From contig CAYWGR010000004.1 of NCBI GenBank assembly GCA_964458015.1, forward strand, positions 1 through 64,000: DNA of 64,000 bases, given 5' to 3'. The notes beneath the pieces are model-generated. The model was not told the DNA's origin. It saw nothing but the letters and a program-made list of their open reading frames with translations, and did not search any database. This DNA comes from CAYWGR01 sp964458015 (GTDB lineage Bacteria > Planctomycetota > Planctomycetia > Pirellulales > Thermoguttaceae). This document shows positions 53,002 through 61,943 of the stretch, in pieces (the stretch's first letter is position 1; each line of letters starts with the position of its first letter). The position numbers and the translations under genes are program-made.

Positions 53002-53697
53002 GTCTATCTTGTTGGAGAAGCATCGCTACAGCTTCTCACAAGATGCTTGGGGTGCAGTTCAAGATGGGTATAGTCTGTAATGAAAGCCTAGTTTACTTAA
53101 GCACTTAGGTCAAAATAGACAAGCTAGAAAAAGATGGCAGTGTTGTGTGAGTCTGGAAATAGTCGTTGCAAAACCAGCCCCCCCCGAATGGTTTTATGAT
53201 TCCGGCCAAAATGTAGGGCGGGGCGAGCGAAGCGATGGCCCGCCTTGAATTCCTCGCAAAATGGCGGGCTATCGCTTCGCTTGACCCGCCCTACGCTTTT
53301 CCCAAATTCAACAATTGATTGGCCCTGGTTTTCTTTCATGGTGTGGAATAACGGTTGATTGGTTTGCGCAGCCCCGCCAAGAGTTGATGTAGCCTTGGCC
53401 CACGGTGAAAAATGCGGGAAACGCATGAATAGCCGGAAAATAGTGGAAATCTGTACCGTATACGCAAAGAGGGATAGATGGCTGAGATGATTTTGAGTTG
53501 CTTGCAACGACCTGCCGAAGCGTGATAGTGGGTGTTTGGCGAAAGGAAGTTGAAACACCCCGCGCCAGCAGGGATCGCTAGCCATTATGTCGCTTGGATC
53601 GTCCAGTACGTTTTGTCATTTTGGTCAACGCGACGACCGGCGTCGCCGGTTGTTGACGGATGATTTGTCGCATTCCGACAATTGGAGTGATCGACGT
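53002..53697. other. Intergenic region with palindromic repeat
   Basis: About 700 bases between the GGDEF protein and the membrane-protein gene, if the latter starts at 53698. It holds the inverted repeat at 53213-53294. A minus-strand frame of 153 codons across 53124-53585 has no ribosome-binding site and runs through the repeat, so it is not called. An ATG at 53587 would extend the next gene by 37 residues of unusual basic composition. Confidence 0.5.
53213..53294. repeat. Inverted pair of the GTAGGGCGG-type dispersed repeat
   Basis: Left arm 53213-53244 (GTAGGGCGGGGC to ATGGCCCGCC) and right arm 53263-53294 (GGCGGGCTATCGCTTCGC to CCGCCCTAC) are imperfect reverse complements with an 18-base spacer. 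It is the only complete pair in the window; single arms lie at 20-52, 16190-16221 and 54892-54923. Confidence 0.85.
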
Positions 53698-54732
53698 ATG
53701 GGAACTGAAAATACCCCCCTGCCTAGGAAGTCAGACCATTACGGGGATGCCGAGTTTCTGGAACAACAATGGCGGCTGCTCGACCTGATTCCCCAACGTG
53801 CGCTGAGCTTGGTCGTTGTCGTATCCGCTTTGACGGCAGTTATCACGAGCCTTGAGTTCTTGTATGTCTGGATGCTGGATTGTGCTGCCGAGGGCGGCAC
53901 GATGTTCTCGGCATTCGATTTGGCCTCGAAAGGCAGTTTGGCAAATTGGTTTTCTTCGCTGTTATTGCTCGCAACGGCGGGAGCGTCGATTTTAGTCTAC
54001 ACAGTGCGTCGATATCGCACGGATGACTATCAGGGACGCTACCGCATTTGGCTTTGGGCCGCGGCTTGCTGGTTTTTATTGGCTGCCGATCAAGCGGCCA
54101 ATCTACGCGAAGCATTTCGGCACATGATGGTCTCTCTGACGGGCACTTCCTTGGCGGGCGACGGTTCTCTTTGGTGGGCCGTCTTCTATGTTTTCCTATT
54201 GGGTTCCGTGGGCTCGCGGATCGTGATGGATATGCGAGCTAGTCTCTCGGCCGTGGCTTGGCTGGCAACAGCGGCGATTTTCTTTACGTTGGCGATTGCC
54301 GGTCGCCTTGGCTGGAGCCCCTTCGAAGATTCCGGCTGGCAGATCATGTTTTTAACCGGGATTGAAATGTTGGGCAATTTAATGTTGCTCACGGCCATTA
54401 CGCTTTTTGCCCGGCATGTGCTTCAGGACGCCCAGGGGCTGCTGCCGCATGGCGAAGAGGATGCCGAACCCGAGGTGGAAGAGGATTTGGAATGCGAGGA
54501 AACAGCCACGACCTCTTCCTCGAGCGTTCGATGGCGAAAGATCGACCCGCCGCATGTCACGCCGCAACCGACGACTTATCAACGCCCTGCCACAACAGCT
54601 TCTTTTTCTCCCCCTAAAAATGACACTATCGCATCCCCCATCAATCGCAAGCTGACCAAGGGCGAAAAAAGGGCCCTGAAAGAAAAACTGCTTCGCGAAC
54701 GGGCCGAACGTGAACGGCGGGGGCTTTCCTAG
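53698..54732 (+). CDS. Multi-spanning membrane protein of unknown function
   Basis: A 344-residue protein with six predicted membrane helices (~38-66 onward; LSLVVVVSALTAVITSLEFL, FSSLLLLATAGASILVYTV, WLWAAACWFLLAADQAANL, WWAVFYVFLLGSVGSRIVMD, VAWLATAAIFFTLAIAGRLG, IMFLTGIEMLGNLMLLTAIT) and a long charged C-terminal tail (~275-344). The tail has an acidic cluster (EEDAEPEVEEDLECEE) and a strongly basic end (KLTKGEKRALKEKLLRERAE), which could bind nucleic acid or phospholipid. No family recognised. ATG 53698 was preferred because GGAG lies ten bases upstream; ATG 53587 would add 37 residues. Related proteins appear to be common in planctomycetes, an impression only. Confidence 0.75.
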   Translation: MGTENTPLPRKSDHYGDAEFLEQQWRLLDLIPQRALSLVVVVSALTAVITSLEFLYVWMLDCAAEGGTMFSAFDLASKGSLANWFSSLLLLATAGASILVYTVRRYRTDDYQGRYRIWLWAAACWFLLAADQAANLREAFRHMMVSLTGTSLAGDGSLWWAVFYVFLLGSVGSRIVMDMRASLSAVAWLATAAIFFTLAIAGRLGWSPFEDSGWQIMFLTGIEMLGNLMLLTAITLFARHVLQDAQGLLPHGEEDAEPEVEEDLECEETATTSSSSVRWRKIDPPHVTPQPTTYQRPATTASFSPPKNDTIASPINRKLTKGEKRALKEKLLRERAERERRGLS

Positions 54733-54782
54733 CCATTCGTGGATCGTGCGGGTCAAGAAAGGCAAAAACCAGGGTACTGTAA

Positions 54783-54834
54783 TTTTCTATGGTCAAAATA
54801 GATAAAATTTTTCTATGGCCAAAATAGATAAACT
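54783..54834. repeat. 26-bp tandem direct repeat
   Basis: Two copies of a 26-base unit (54783-54808, 54809-54834) with the core CTATGGTCAAAATAGATAAA, differing at only a few positions (TCAAAA versus CCAAAA). AT-rich against the GC-rich background; could be a binding site for a regulator or a replication slip. Confidence 0.85.
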
Positions 54835-54891
54835 GTGAAGCGGGCGGGCTTGCCCGCCGTGTTTCTTGGCAGTTGCACACCATAGAAATGC

Positions 54892-54923
54892 GTAGGGCGG
54901 ATCAAGCGAAGCGATGGCCCGCC
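54892..54923. repeat. Dispersed GTAGGGCGG-type repeat, single arm
   Basis: Thirty-two bases from GTAGGGCGGATC to GATGGCCCGCC, differing from 16190-16221 at only a few positions. Found in the gap between the membrane-protein gene and gltX. Confidence 0.85.
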
Positions 54924-55086
54924 ATTTTGCTGATCGGCCCTAAGCAAGAAACCGCTCCTCTTGTGTGTTGGGCCATGTTTTGTCACGATATATCCCACGC
55001 GGCTTGAACTGCGACATTGCTTCACCTCGGGGAAAATGCCTCATTTCTGACCGTGCATGGTAGAAGGGCTCTTTACGCCACGATCC

Positions 55087-55106
55087 ACTAACCACTATCC
55101 CACTAG
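55087..55106. repeat. Short CCACTA heptamer run before gltX
   Basis: CCACTAACCACTATCCCACTAG-like sequence, here within the last 30 bases before the ATG at 55111, related to the runs in front of the DUF58 and moxR genes. It takes the place where a Shine-Dalgarno sequence would be expected. Confidence 0.6.
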
Positions 55107-55110
55107 TTTC

Positions 55111-56670
55111 ATGGTTCGCACACGATTCGCTCCAAGTCCCACCGGTTATTTGCACATTGGGGGGGTACGCACCGCACTGTTTAATTGGCTTTTCGCGAAG
55201 CAACATGGGGGGCAGTTTATCCTCAGGATCGACGACACCGATCAAGAGCGAAACGTGGAAGAAGCGTTGCAGCCGATCTTGGACGGTCTGCACTGGCTGG
55301 GCATCGATTGGGACGAAGGGCCTGAAATCGGCGGACCTTTTGCGCCTTATTATCAATCGCAGCGGGCGGATCGCTATCGTGCGGCGGTCGAACGGCTCTT
55401 GGCCTCCGGCCATGCCTACCATGATTACGCCACGACGGCCGAGTTGCAGGCCGAGCGTGAAGCAGCCGAGCGCGAGAAGCGGCCGTTTCGATACAGCCGC
55501 CGCTTTATGGCCGAAACGCCTGCCGAGCGAGCGAAGTTCGAGGCCGAAGGGCGTCAGGCGGTCGTGCGTCTAAAGATGCCCACCGAAGGCACGCTGGTCC
55601 TCGACGATTTGGTTCGCGGCCGGGTCGAATTCGAGTGGGTGCGCGAGCAAGATCACGTCGTTCAGCGGACCGATGGCTCATGCCTCTATCACTTGGCCAA
55701 TGTGGTCGACGATTTCGACCTTCAGATCACGCACGTCATTCGTGCCGAAGAGCATTTGTCGAACACGCCGCGTCAGGTTTTCATTCTTGAAGCATTGGGC
55801 TATCCTCGGCCGATCTATGCGCATTTGCCTTTCGTGGCCGAGCCCGGCAGCCGCAACAAGCTGAGCAAGCGGAAGCTGGACAAATATCTCAAAAACCGCG
55901 ACTTCGCCCAACTGGTCGAACACGGCCGAAAAATTGCCGAGCAGATCGGCCATGCGGTGGAAGCCGATGCCTTTAATCCTGTAATCGTTGATTTCTATAA
56001 GACGGTCGGCTACTTGCCGGACGCAATTATCAATTACATGGCCCTGCTGGGCTGGTCGTTGGACGATAAGACCGAGCATTTTTCGCGCGAGGAATTGATC
56101 CAAAGCTTCTCCTTGGACCGCGTGAATAAGGCCCCGGCCAGTTTTGATCCGAAGAAGCTTCAGGCGTTCGAGGATTGGCATTTCCAGCAGCTTCCGCTCG
56201 AACGGAAATGCGAGCTTGTAACGCCGTTTTTGGAAACAGCCAAGTTGGTCTCCACGCCCCCGACGGCCGATCAACAGGAATTGATTGCGAAAGTGATTGT
56301 CGCCGCCGGTGACCGCATCAAAGTGTCGGGTGATATCCTGGCGTTTGCCGATTTCTTTCATGCCGATGACGCTTTGCAGTACGACGAGCAAGCGTTCGAA
56401 AAACATTTGCGCGCGGGCGATGGGGCCGCATTATTGGCGAAATTCCGCGACCGATTGGCCACGGTCGAGCCATTCGATGCTACGACATTGGATGCCATGA
56501 TGCACGATTTTGTCGCAACGGAAGGCATCAAGATCAGCCAAATCATTCATCCCGTGCGTGTGGCCGCAACCGGCAAGTCGATCGGTCTAGGGCTGTTCGA
56601 CACTTTAGCGATCCTTGGCCGCGAGTGTGTTTTAAGACGGATCGAGCGAGCGATGAAGCGGGGGAGCTGA
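55111..56670 (+). CDS. gltX: Glutamyl-tRNA synthetase
   Basis: A class I aminoacyl-tRNA synthetase that charges tRNA-Glu. The 519 residues begin [20 protein letters not shown] (HIGH-type motif as HIGG), continue with the catalytic-domain motif [14 protein letters not shown] and the second signature as [11 protein letters not shown] (~252-262; KMSKS variant), and end in the alpha-helical anticodon-binding domain (~350-510). Length is slightly above the bacterial average. ATG 55111 begins the family's N-terminus; the frame is open upstream only through repeats. A glutaminyl-tRNA synthetase gene lies downstream, so tRNA-Gln need not be made by mischarging, and this enzyme is expected to be discriminating. 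A short membrane-protein gene separates the two synthetase genes. Confidence 0.97.
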   Translation: MVRTRFAPSPTGYLHIGGVRTALFNWLFAKQHGGQFILRIDDTDQERNVEEALQPILDGLHWLGIDWDEGPEIGGPFAPYYQSQRADRYRAAVERLLASGHAYHDYATTAELQAEREAAEREKRPFRYSRRFMAETPAERAKFEAEGRQAVVRLKMPTEGTLVLDDLVRGRVEFEWVREQDHVVQRTDGSCLYHLANVVDDFDLQITHVIRAEEHLSNTPRQVFILEALGYPRPIYAHLPFVAEPGSRNKLSKRKLDKYLKNRDFAQLVEHGRKIAEQIGHAVEADAFNPVIVDFYKTVGYLPDAIINYMALLGWSLDDKTEHFSREELIQSFSLDRVNKAPASFDPKKLQAFEDWHFQQLPLERKCELVTPFLETAKLVSTPPTADQQELIAKVIVAAGDRIKVSGDILAFADFFHADDALQYDEQAFEKHLRAGDGAALLAKFRDRLATVEPFDATTLDAMMHDFVATEGIKISQIIHPVRVAATGKSIGLGLFDTLAILGRECVLRRIERAMKRGS

Positions 56671-56688
56671 GGGTGGTAGTTGAAAGAT

Positions 56689-57375
56689 ATGGAAACAATA
56701 TGCTCAAAACCATCCCTCTCGTTTTGGAGTCTCTTTCTTAGTAGCCTGCCTAAGGTTCCTTGGAGCGGGTTTGTCTTCGGATTGTTTCTACCGCTCGTGT
56801 TGATGCAAGCCAGCGGTATGGCTGAGATGCCGATGCTTGGGGCGTTGACGGCGATGGCCGTATGCGTTCTCTTTTTTGCTGTCGCTTGGCAACGCACGAA
56901 GCAGCCCAATGTGTTTGCGGTCATTACCTTTTTTATGATTGCCACACAGTTGACCGCCCACGTGTTGGCTGCCCGACATCCCACGTGGCAGACTGCGTAT
57001 TCGTTTGTGCCGATCATTGACGAGGGTACGCTGGCCGTTGTGTTTTTCGTTTCTTCGTGTACAAAAAGGCCCTTGATCCTGTTGTTCTTAGGTAAGGAAG
57101 TAACGGAAGCAATACCGGAAAAGATACGGAAGAGCAGTTATTATTTGACGGCATGGCAAGCTGTTACTTTTCTTTGGGGTATCTTGTATACCGTGCAGAC
57201 TGCGGTTCTTACTTTATTGCTTTATCATCACATTCCCGGAGAAAAATGGATTGAGTTTGCCTTTGGCTGGCCGATGGTGCTGGTATTCTTAATCCTGAGC
57301 GTGATGATGCCGCGATGGTATTGGATAACACGGATGCCGGCCATCGAGCGGGAAATTGCCCGGCCGAAGGGATAA
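56689..57375 (+). CDS. Membrane protein of unknown function
   Basis: A 228-residue protein with about six hydrophobic segments (SGFVFGLFLPLVLMQASG, LGALTAMAVCVLFFAVAWQ, FAVITFFMIATQLTAHVLAA, VPIIDEGTLAVVFFVSS, VTFLWGILYTVQTAVLTLLL, FGWPMVLVFLILSVMMP). No conserved motif or family could be named. It begins 18 bases after the gltX stop codon, with a GGTGG-type ribosome-binding site before ATG 56689, so it may be co-transcribed with gltX and, across a 123-base gap, with glnS. Base composition is lower in G+C than the synthetase genes on both sides. Confidence 0.75.
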   Translation: METICSKPSLSFWSLFLSSLPKVPWSGFVFGLFLPLVLMQASGMAEMPMLGALTAMAVCVLFFAVAWQRTKQPNVFAVITFFMIATQLTAHVLAARHPTWQTAYSFVPIIDEGTLAVVFFVSSCTKRPLILLFLGKEVTEAIPEKIRKSSYYLTAWQAVTFLWGILYTVQTAVLTLLLYHHIPGEKWIEFAFGWPMVLVFLILSVMMPRWYWITRMPAIEREIARPKG

Positions 57376-57498
57376 AATCGTCTGTCCTGGGCTTGGTGAA
57401 AAGCCGAGTTTCGGGCAAAATACGTAGAAAAGGACTGCCGTGCCAAGAATGTCGTAAATTTGTAAAACGACCCCTTGCATGTACACGAGAAGGTGACC

Positions 57499-59199
57499 AT
57501 GACGACCGAGAATTCCGCCCCTAATGAAAATACCTCGACCGACTTCATCCGTGAGATGATTCGTGAAGATAATCGCACCGGCAAGCACAACGGGCGAGTG
57601 AACACGCGGTTCCCGCCGGAGCCGAACGGATATCTCCATATCGGACATGCAAAGTCGATCTGCCTCAACTTCGGCATCGCCCGAGAGTTCAGCGGGCTGT
57701 GCAATCTGCGGTTCGATGACACGAATCCATGCAAAGAAGATGTCGAATACGTGGATTCGATCATGGAGGACGTCCGCTGGCTTGGATTCGATTGGGACGA
57801 CCGGCTCTATTACGCGTCGGACTATTTCCAACAGATTTACGAGTGGGCCGTGCAACTGATCAAGGCCGGCAAGGCGTATGTATGCGATCTCTCGGCCGAC
57901 CAGGTGCGCGAGACGCGCGGCACACTGACCGCCCCAGGCACAAATAGCCCCTATCGCGATCGCTCGGTCGAAGAAAACCTCGATTTGTTCCAAAGGATGA
58001 AAGCCGGCGAATTTCCGGACGGATCGAAAACGCTACGCGCCAAAATCGACATGACTTCGCCCAACCTCAACATGCGCGACCCGGTGATGTACCGCATTCT
58101 ACGCGCTTCGCATCATCGCACGGGCGACAATTGGTGCATCTATCCGACCTACGACTTTACGCATGGGCAGTCCGACTCGATCGAGCGGATCACGCATTCG
58201 ATCTGCACGTTGGAATTCGAGAACCATCGGCCGCTCTACGATTGGTACATCCGCGAACTCGGCATTTTCGCGCCGCAACAGATCGAGTTTGCTCGGTTGA
58301 ACTTGACCTACACCGTGATGAGCAAGCGATTTTTGCTCAAGCTGGTGAAGGAGGGCGCGGTAAGCGGCTGGGACGATCCGCGGATGCCGACGATTTGCGG
58401 CATCCGGCGTCGTGGCTTTACGCCCGAAGCGATCCGCGATTTCTGTGCGACGATCGGTGTGTCGAAGGTCGATAGCACGGTGGATTATGCGTTGCTCGAG
58501 CATTGCGTGCGGGCCGACTTGAACAAGCGGGCCAATCGCGTCATGGGCATTCTGCGTCCATTAAAGGTGATTGTTGATAACTATCCTGAAGGCCAAGTTG
58601 AGCAAATGGAAGCGATCAACAATCCCGAGGATGCCTCGGCCGGTACGCGGCTGGTCCCCTTCTCTCGCGAATTGTACATCGAGCAGGACGACTTCCGTGA
58701 AGTGCCGCCCAAAAAGTATTTCCGCATGACGCTCGGCCAGGAAGTGCGGCTGCGCTACGCCTATCTCGTCACTTGCACCAGCGTGGTGAAAGATCCGAAG
58801 ACGGGCGAAGTGGTCGAAGTGCATTGCACCTACGATCCGGCCACGCGCGGCGGCAATACGCCCGACGGCCGCAAGGTGAAAGGCACGATCCATTGGGTCT
58901 CCGCCCAACATGCAGTCGAGGCCGAGGTGCGGCTCTACGATCACCTGTTCACCAAATCGAATCCCTACGACGTGCCCGAAGGGCAGGATTTCATCGTCAA
59001 CATGAATCTGAACTCCTTGGAACGATTGCCTTGCTGCTATGTTGAACCAAGCTTGAAAGGCGCATCGCTCGGCAGCCGATTCCAGTTCGAGCGGCTCGGC
59101 TATTTCTGCGTCGATACGGATTCGACCGCCGAAAAGCTAGTGTTCAATCGCACGGTATCATTGGTAGATACCTGGGCGAAGATTGCGAAGAAGGGTTAA
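57499..59199 (+). CDS. glnS: Glutaminyl-tRNA synthetase
   Basis: Charges tRNA-Gln directly with glutamine. The 566 residues carry the GlnRS-specific first signature [20 protein letters not shown] (~36-55), [20 protein letters not shown] (~70-89), the second signature [13 protein letters not shown] (~271-283) and the two-barrel anticodon-binding C-terminal half (~345-560; [20 protein letters not shown]). Bacterial GlnRS is believed to have come from eukaryotes by horizontal transfer, and it occurs in a limited set of phyla that includes Planctomycetota. ATG 57499 follows GAGAAGGTG. With this enzyme present, the GatCAB amidotransferase is not needed for tRNA-Gln. Confidence 0.97.
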   Translation: MTTENSAPNENTSTDFIREMIREDNRTGKHNGRVNTRFPPEPNGYLHIGHAKSICLNFGIAREFSGLCNLRFDDTNPCKEDVEYVDSIMEDVRWLGFDWDDRLYYASDYFQQIYEWAVQLIKAGKAYVCDLSADQVRETRGTLTAPGTNSPYRDRSVEENLDLFQRMKAGEFPDGSKTLRAKIDMTSPNLNMRDPVMYRILRASHHRTGDNWCIYPTYDFTHGQSDSIERITHSICTLEFENHRPLYDWYIRELGIFAPQQIEFARLNLTYTVMSKRFLLKLVKEGAVSGWDDPRMPTICGIRRRGFTPEAIRDFCATIGVSKVDSTVDYALLEHCVRADLNKRANRVMGILRPLKVIVDNYPEGQVEQMEAINNPEDASAGTRLVPFSRELYIEQDDFREVPPKKYFRMTLGQEVRLRYAYLVTCTSVVKDPKTGEVVEVHCTYDPATRGGNTPDGRKVKGTIHWVSAQHAVEAEVRLYDHLFTKSNPYDVPEGQDFIVNMNLNSLERLPCCYVEPSLKGASLGSRFQFERLGYFCVDTDSTAEKLVFNRTVSLVDTWAKIAKKG

Positions 59200-59265
59200 G
59201 AAGTGTAGCGGCAGGGCTTTTCAGAACAAGAATTTTTACCAGATAGAATACGGAGATTTAATTCC

Positions 59266-60168
59266 ATGCCACTATGCGTCGTCGGTTCGGTAGCTTTGGA
59301 TAGTGTCGAAACGCCCATCGAAACACGCGATAACGTGCTGGGCGGGTCGGCCGTTTTCTTTTCGTATGCCGCAAGCTTTTTTACGACGGTGCGGCTGGCC
59401 GGCGTGGTCGGCGAGGACTGGCCGGAAGAAAACACCCAAATGCTCCAAGCCCGACGCATTGATACGTCGGGCTTGCAGATCATTCCCGGTGGAAAGACCT
59501 TCCGCTGGCGCGGCAAGTACATGAAAAATATGAACGACCGCGAGACGCTCGATTTGCAGTTGAACGTGTTGGTCGATTTCGATCCGGTCCTGCCCGAGCC
59601 GTACCGCCGGTGCAAGTTTCTGTTTTTAGCCAATGGTTCGCCCGCCCATCAGCTAAAGGTGCTCGATCAATGCACGGGACCGTCGCTGGTGGTGGCCGAT
59701 ACGATGGACCACTACATTCGTACCGAGCGCGACGGGCTAGATAAAGTGCTGAAGCGGATCGACGGGCTGGTCATTAACGACAGCGAAGCGAAATTGCTGA
59801 CCGACGATGATAATCTGGTTCGCGCCGGTCGCACGGTGCGAGCCATGGGGCCCAAGTTCGTCGTGATTAAGAAAGGCGAGCATGGGGCCATGTTCTTCAG
59901 CAAGCATGAAACCTACGTGCTGCCGGCCTATCCCACCGAGCGCGTCATCGATCCGACCGGCGCGGGCGACAGCTTCGCCGGCGGCATGATGGGCTATCTG
60001 GCCGAACAAGACAACTTCGAGCCGAAAACGCTGAAAGAGGCCATGGCCTACGGAACGCTTGCCGCCAGCTTCACCGTGGAAGATTTCAGCCTCGATCGAC
60101 TGCGCCAAATTCGGCGCGAAGATATCGATCAACGGATGGATGAATACAAGAGAATGCTAAGCTTTTAA
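59266..60168 (+). CDS. PfkB family carbohydrate kinase
   Basis: A 300-residue ATP-dependent sugar or nucleoside kinase of the ribokinase (PfkB) family. Signature 1 is only partly visible near the N-terminus (LGGSAVFFSYAASFFTTVRL, ~25-44), while signature 2 is complete: DPTGAGDSFAGGMMGYLAEQ (~225-244), with the catalytic Asp in GAGD. The short N-terminal lid region and overall length are typical. The substrate is not readable: adenosine- or ribose-type kinases are the nearest in style. It lies 66 bases after glnS with an independent GGAG ribosome-binding site and is followed by a 110-base gap that holds an inverted repeat, then thpR. Confidence 0.92.
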   Translation: MPLCVVGSVALDSVETPIETRDNVLGGSAVFFSYAASFFTTVRLAGVVGEDWPEENTQMLQARRIDTSGLQIIPGGKTFRWRGKYMKNMNDRETLDLQLNVLVDFDPVLPEPYRRCKFLFLANGSPAHQLKVLDQCTGPSLVVADTMDHYIRTERDGLDKVLKRIDGLVINDSEAKLLTDDDNLVRAGRTVRAMGPKFVVIKKGEHGAMFFSKHETYVLPAYPTERVIDPTGAGDSFAGGMMGYLAEQDNFEPKTLKEAMAYGTLAASFTVEDFSLDRLRQIRREDIDQRMDEYKRMLSF

Positions 60169-60182
60169 GCAGAAGAAAATAC

Positions 60183-60245
60183 GGAACACTAATTACCGCT
60201 GATAGGCACTAATCCTATGAGAACATTAGCGTAGATTAGTGTTCC
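60183..60245. repeat. Imperfect hairpin with 11-bp perfect ends
   Basis: GGAACACTAAT at 60183-60193 and ATTAGTGTTCC at 60235-60245 are perfect reverse complements, with an AT-rich, partly symmetric interior (CACTAATCC, ATTAGCGTAGATTAG). It lies between the kinase gene and thpR and could end transcription or be another small dispersed palindrome. Confidence 0.7.
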
Positions 60246-60278
60246 CGTTCAGTAGTGGCTCTCTTTTTCTGACATTTT

Positions 60279-60854
60279 ATGAAAAAAACACTTCGCACTT
60301 TTGTTGCCGTGGAGATCAGCAAGCCAATCCGCTCGTGCGCCGGCGAGTTGATCGCCGCTTTGGAAGGCACGGCCGCCGACGTGAATTGGGTCGAGACGCA
60401 TAATCTGCATCTAACGCTGAAATTCTTGGGCGATGTTCATCAGCGGGAAGTTATTGACGTGTGCCGAGCCGTCGGCGAGGGGGCGTCCCACGTGGAACCC
60501 TTTGATTTGGAAATTCGCGGGGCGGGTGCGTTTCCAAATATCGCCCGACCTCGCACGGTTTGGATCGGTGCGAAAGAGGGCGAGGATCAAATGGTGATTC
60601 TTCACGACCGCATCGAAGCCGCGCTGGCCGAACTTGGCTATCGCCAGGAACACCGCCGTTTCCAAACGCATCTGACCATTGGCCGCGTCCGCGGCGCGGG
60701 GCCGGGCATCGCGGAACTCGGCACGCTGCTTCAACAACATGCCGACGACCTGATCGGCGTGATGACGGTGCGCAAAGCAACCGTTTTTTGCAGCACCCTG
60801 ACGCGCGAAGGGCCTATCTACGAAGTGATAGGCACGGCGGAGCTAGGCGGCTAA
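60279..60854 (+). CDS. thpR: RNA 2',3'-cyclic phosphodiesterase (LigT/ThpR family)
   Basis: A 191-residue 2H phosphoesterase that opens 2',3'-cyclic phosphates in RNA and can act on tRNA ends. The two H-x-T/S motifs are present: LHLTLKFLGDV (~46-56) and THLTIGRVRG (~130-139). The N-terminus reads TLRTFVAVEISKPIRSCAGE, a family hallmark (F-V-A-V-E/D). Length is normal for bacterial ThpR. It follows the kinase gene after about 110 bases. The next feature downstream is a dispersed repeat (60860), then the convergent DUF1559 gene, so it is probably a single-gene unit. Confidence 0.95.
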   Translation: MKKTLRTFVAVEISKPIRSCAGELIAALEGTAADVNWVETHNLHLTLKFLGDVHQREVIDVCRAVGEGASHVEPFDLEIRGAGAFPNIARPRTVWIGAKEGEDQMVILHDRIEAALAELGYRQEHRRFQTHLTIGRVRGAGPGIAELGTLLQQHADDLIGVMTVRKATVFCSTLTREGPIYEVIGTAELGG

Positions 60855-60859
60855 ATAAG

Positions 60860-60907
60860 CCACATAATAAAAAAATGCAGGCAAAGCAACGACCGCCGGC
60901 AATGGCG
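60860..60907. repeat. Dispersed CCACATAATA...ACGACCGCCGGCAAT element, copy 2
   Basis: Begins CCACATAATA five bases after the thpR stop codon and ends ACGACCGCCGGCAATGGCG. It matches 25431-25479 in order and length of its blocks. The two copies lie 35 kb apart, so this is a dispersed element and not a tandem one. Confidence 0.7.
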
Positions 60908-60914
60908 TTTGGCC

Positions 60915-61871
60915 TTAGTATTTGCTGCCGTCGATCGGCACGCCGTCTTTGCGGTTGCCGAGATATTGGTGCGCGGTTGCTTCGATGGAATAACTGATCG
61001 AGCGGACGGAACCGTCGCACAACGACATATTGAAGCCGCCGGTATGGGCGCTGCCGAACATGAAACAGGCGTCGCTGCCCGGCTGATCGGCGACCGGCAA
61101 GTAGAGCGTTGACCGCAGATTATCGCAGTTCGCGCCCTCGGTAAGCGTATCGTCATCGCCGCCGGATTGCCCCGTTTGGTAATAGTCGGGCGATAACGAC
61201 TTCTCCCCGATGAGATAGGTATTGCTCAGACCGTCGGTGATGCTCGCCACCCGCGTCTTGCTTTGATGATAAAAAACGCCGGTGGTGGGATCTGCCGATT
61301 CGCCGGGCGAAGTGCAATCGCCCGAGTTGGCGGCGTAATCGATTTTCGCGCCCGAGGTAAGCGGGTCGCAATTCGTCCACGAGCGGCCGGAATAGACGGG
61401 ATGCGTGCCCGGTTGCCGTCGGCTGGGACAAATCACCGCCGCCAAAGGCGTCTGCTCACGTTTGGCGAACAGCGGTTTCTTTTCCGCCGCAGTCAGGCCT
61501 GCTCCCAGATCATGTAATGCCTGCTGTTCCATGAAAGGCAGAATATTGAATAGCCAATTCCCCGGCTGTTCCGTTCCAACGCCCAAATCGGGATCACCGG
61601 CAACGAAACCTTGGTAACTCGCGAACCAACCGGCCGTCGGAAAAAATCCATGCGCCTGTTCGTGGTTCAGACAAGCAAGCCCGATTTGTTTCAGATTATT
61701 ACTGCATTGCAAACGTCGCGCTGCCTCTCGCGCCGATTGCACCGCCGGCAGAAGCAGCGAAATCAAAATGCCGATGATGGTTATCACCACCAAAAGCTCA
61801 ACGAGTGTAAAACCGTGTAGCGATTTTGGATTTGTTGATTTGGGATTTGGGATCCCATTTCTTAGCAACAT
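60915..61871 (-). CDS. DUF1559 protein with type IV pilin-like leader
   Basis: A 318-residue planctomycete-type protein. The prepilin motif is GFTLVELLVVITIIGILISL (~20-39), with cleavage expected after Gly20, followed by the conserved SAREAARRLQCSNNLKQIGL. The DUF1559 body has the typical DG-containing C-terminus: NMSLCDGSVRSISYSIEATA (~281-300). Such proteins are exported by type IV pilus/type II-like machinery and are present in dozens of paralogues per planctomycete genome; their job is unknown. The leader before the cleavage site is unusually long and encoded by AAATCCC-type heptamer repeats (IPNPKSTNPKS). A strong GAGGAGG ribosome-binding site lies nine bases before ATG 61871. It may form an operon with the PEP-CTERM genes upstream (72-base gap). 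Confidence 0.93.
   Translation of the reverse strand: MLLRNGIPNPKSTNPKSLHGFTLVELLVVITIIGILISLLLPAVQSAREAARRLQCSNNLKQIGLACLNHEQAHGFFPTAGWFASYQGFVAGDPDLGVGTEQPGNWLFNILPFMEQQALHDLGAGLTAAEKKPLFAKREQTPLAAVICPSRRQPGTHPVYSGRSWTNCDPLTSGAKIDYAANSGDCTSPGESADPTTGVFYHQSKTRVASITDGLSNTYLIGEKSLSPDYYQTGQSGGDDDTLTEGANCDNLRSTLYLPVADQPGSDACFMFGSAHTGGFNMSLCDGSVRSISYSIEATAHQYLGNRKDGVPIDGSKY
61822..61858 (-). repeat. AAATCCC heptamer array within the DUF1559 leader
   Basis: Read on the minus strand, CCCAAATCCCAAATCAAC and AAATCC blocks form the codons of the leader peptide. A complementary array lies 50 bases upstream (61909-61943). Confidence 0.75.
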
Positions 61872-61908
61872 AGCAGAACCTCCTCGATAACAGAAGCTTC
61901 CTTGATCT

Positions 61909-61943
61909 GAAATCCCAAATCTCCAAATCCCAAATCTTCAAAT
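61909..61943. repeat. AAATCCC heptamer array between the PEP-CTERM and DUF1559 genes
   Basis: AAATCCCAAATC, TCCAAATCCC and AAATCTTCAAAT on the plus strand. On the minus-strand mRNA this gives GATTTGGGATTT, which is perfectly complementary to AAATCCCAAATC in the leader of the next gene, with the ribosome-binding site and start codon in the loop between them. Confidence 0.75.

Larger units (their letters stand above)
54733..55110. other. Intergenic repeat-rich stretch upstream of gltX
   Basis: 378 bases with three different repeats: a 26-bp tandem duplication (54783-54834), one arm of the GTAGGGCGG-type dispersed repeat (54892-54923) and a short run of CCACTA-type heptamers directly ahead of the gltX start codon. 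GCGGGCGGGCTTGCCCGCC (54840-54858) can form a small hairpin. No gene is supported. Confidence 0.6.

Noticed and set aside
53124..53585. Minus-strand frame of 153 codons in the gap after the GGDEF gene
   Set aside because: It runs through the palindromic repeat at 53213-53294, starts without a ribosome-binding site and shows no recognisable protein pattern.
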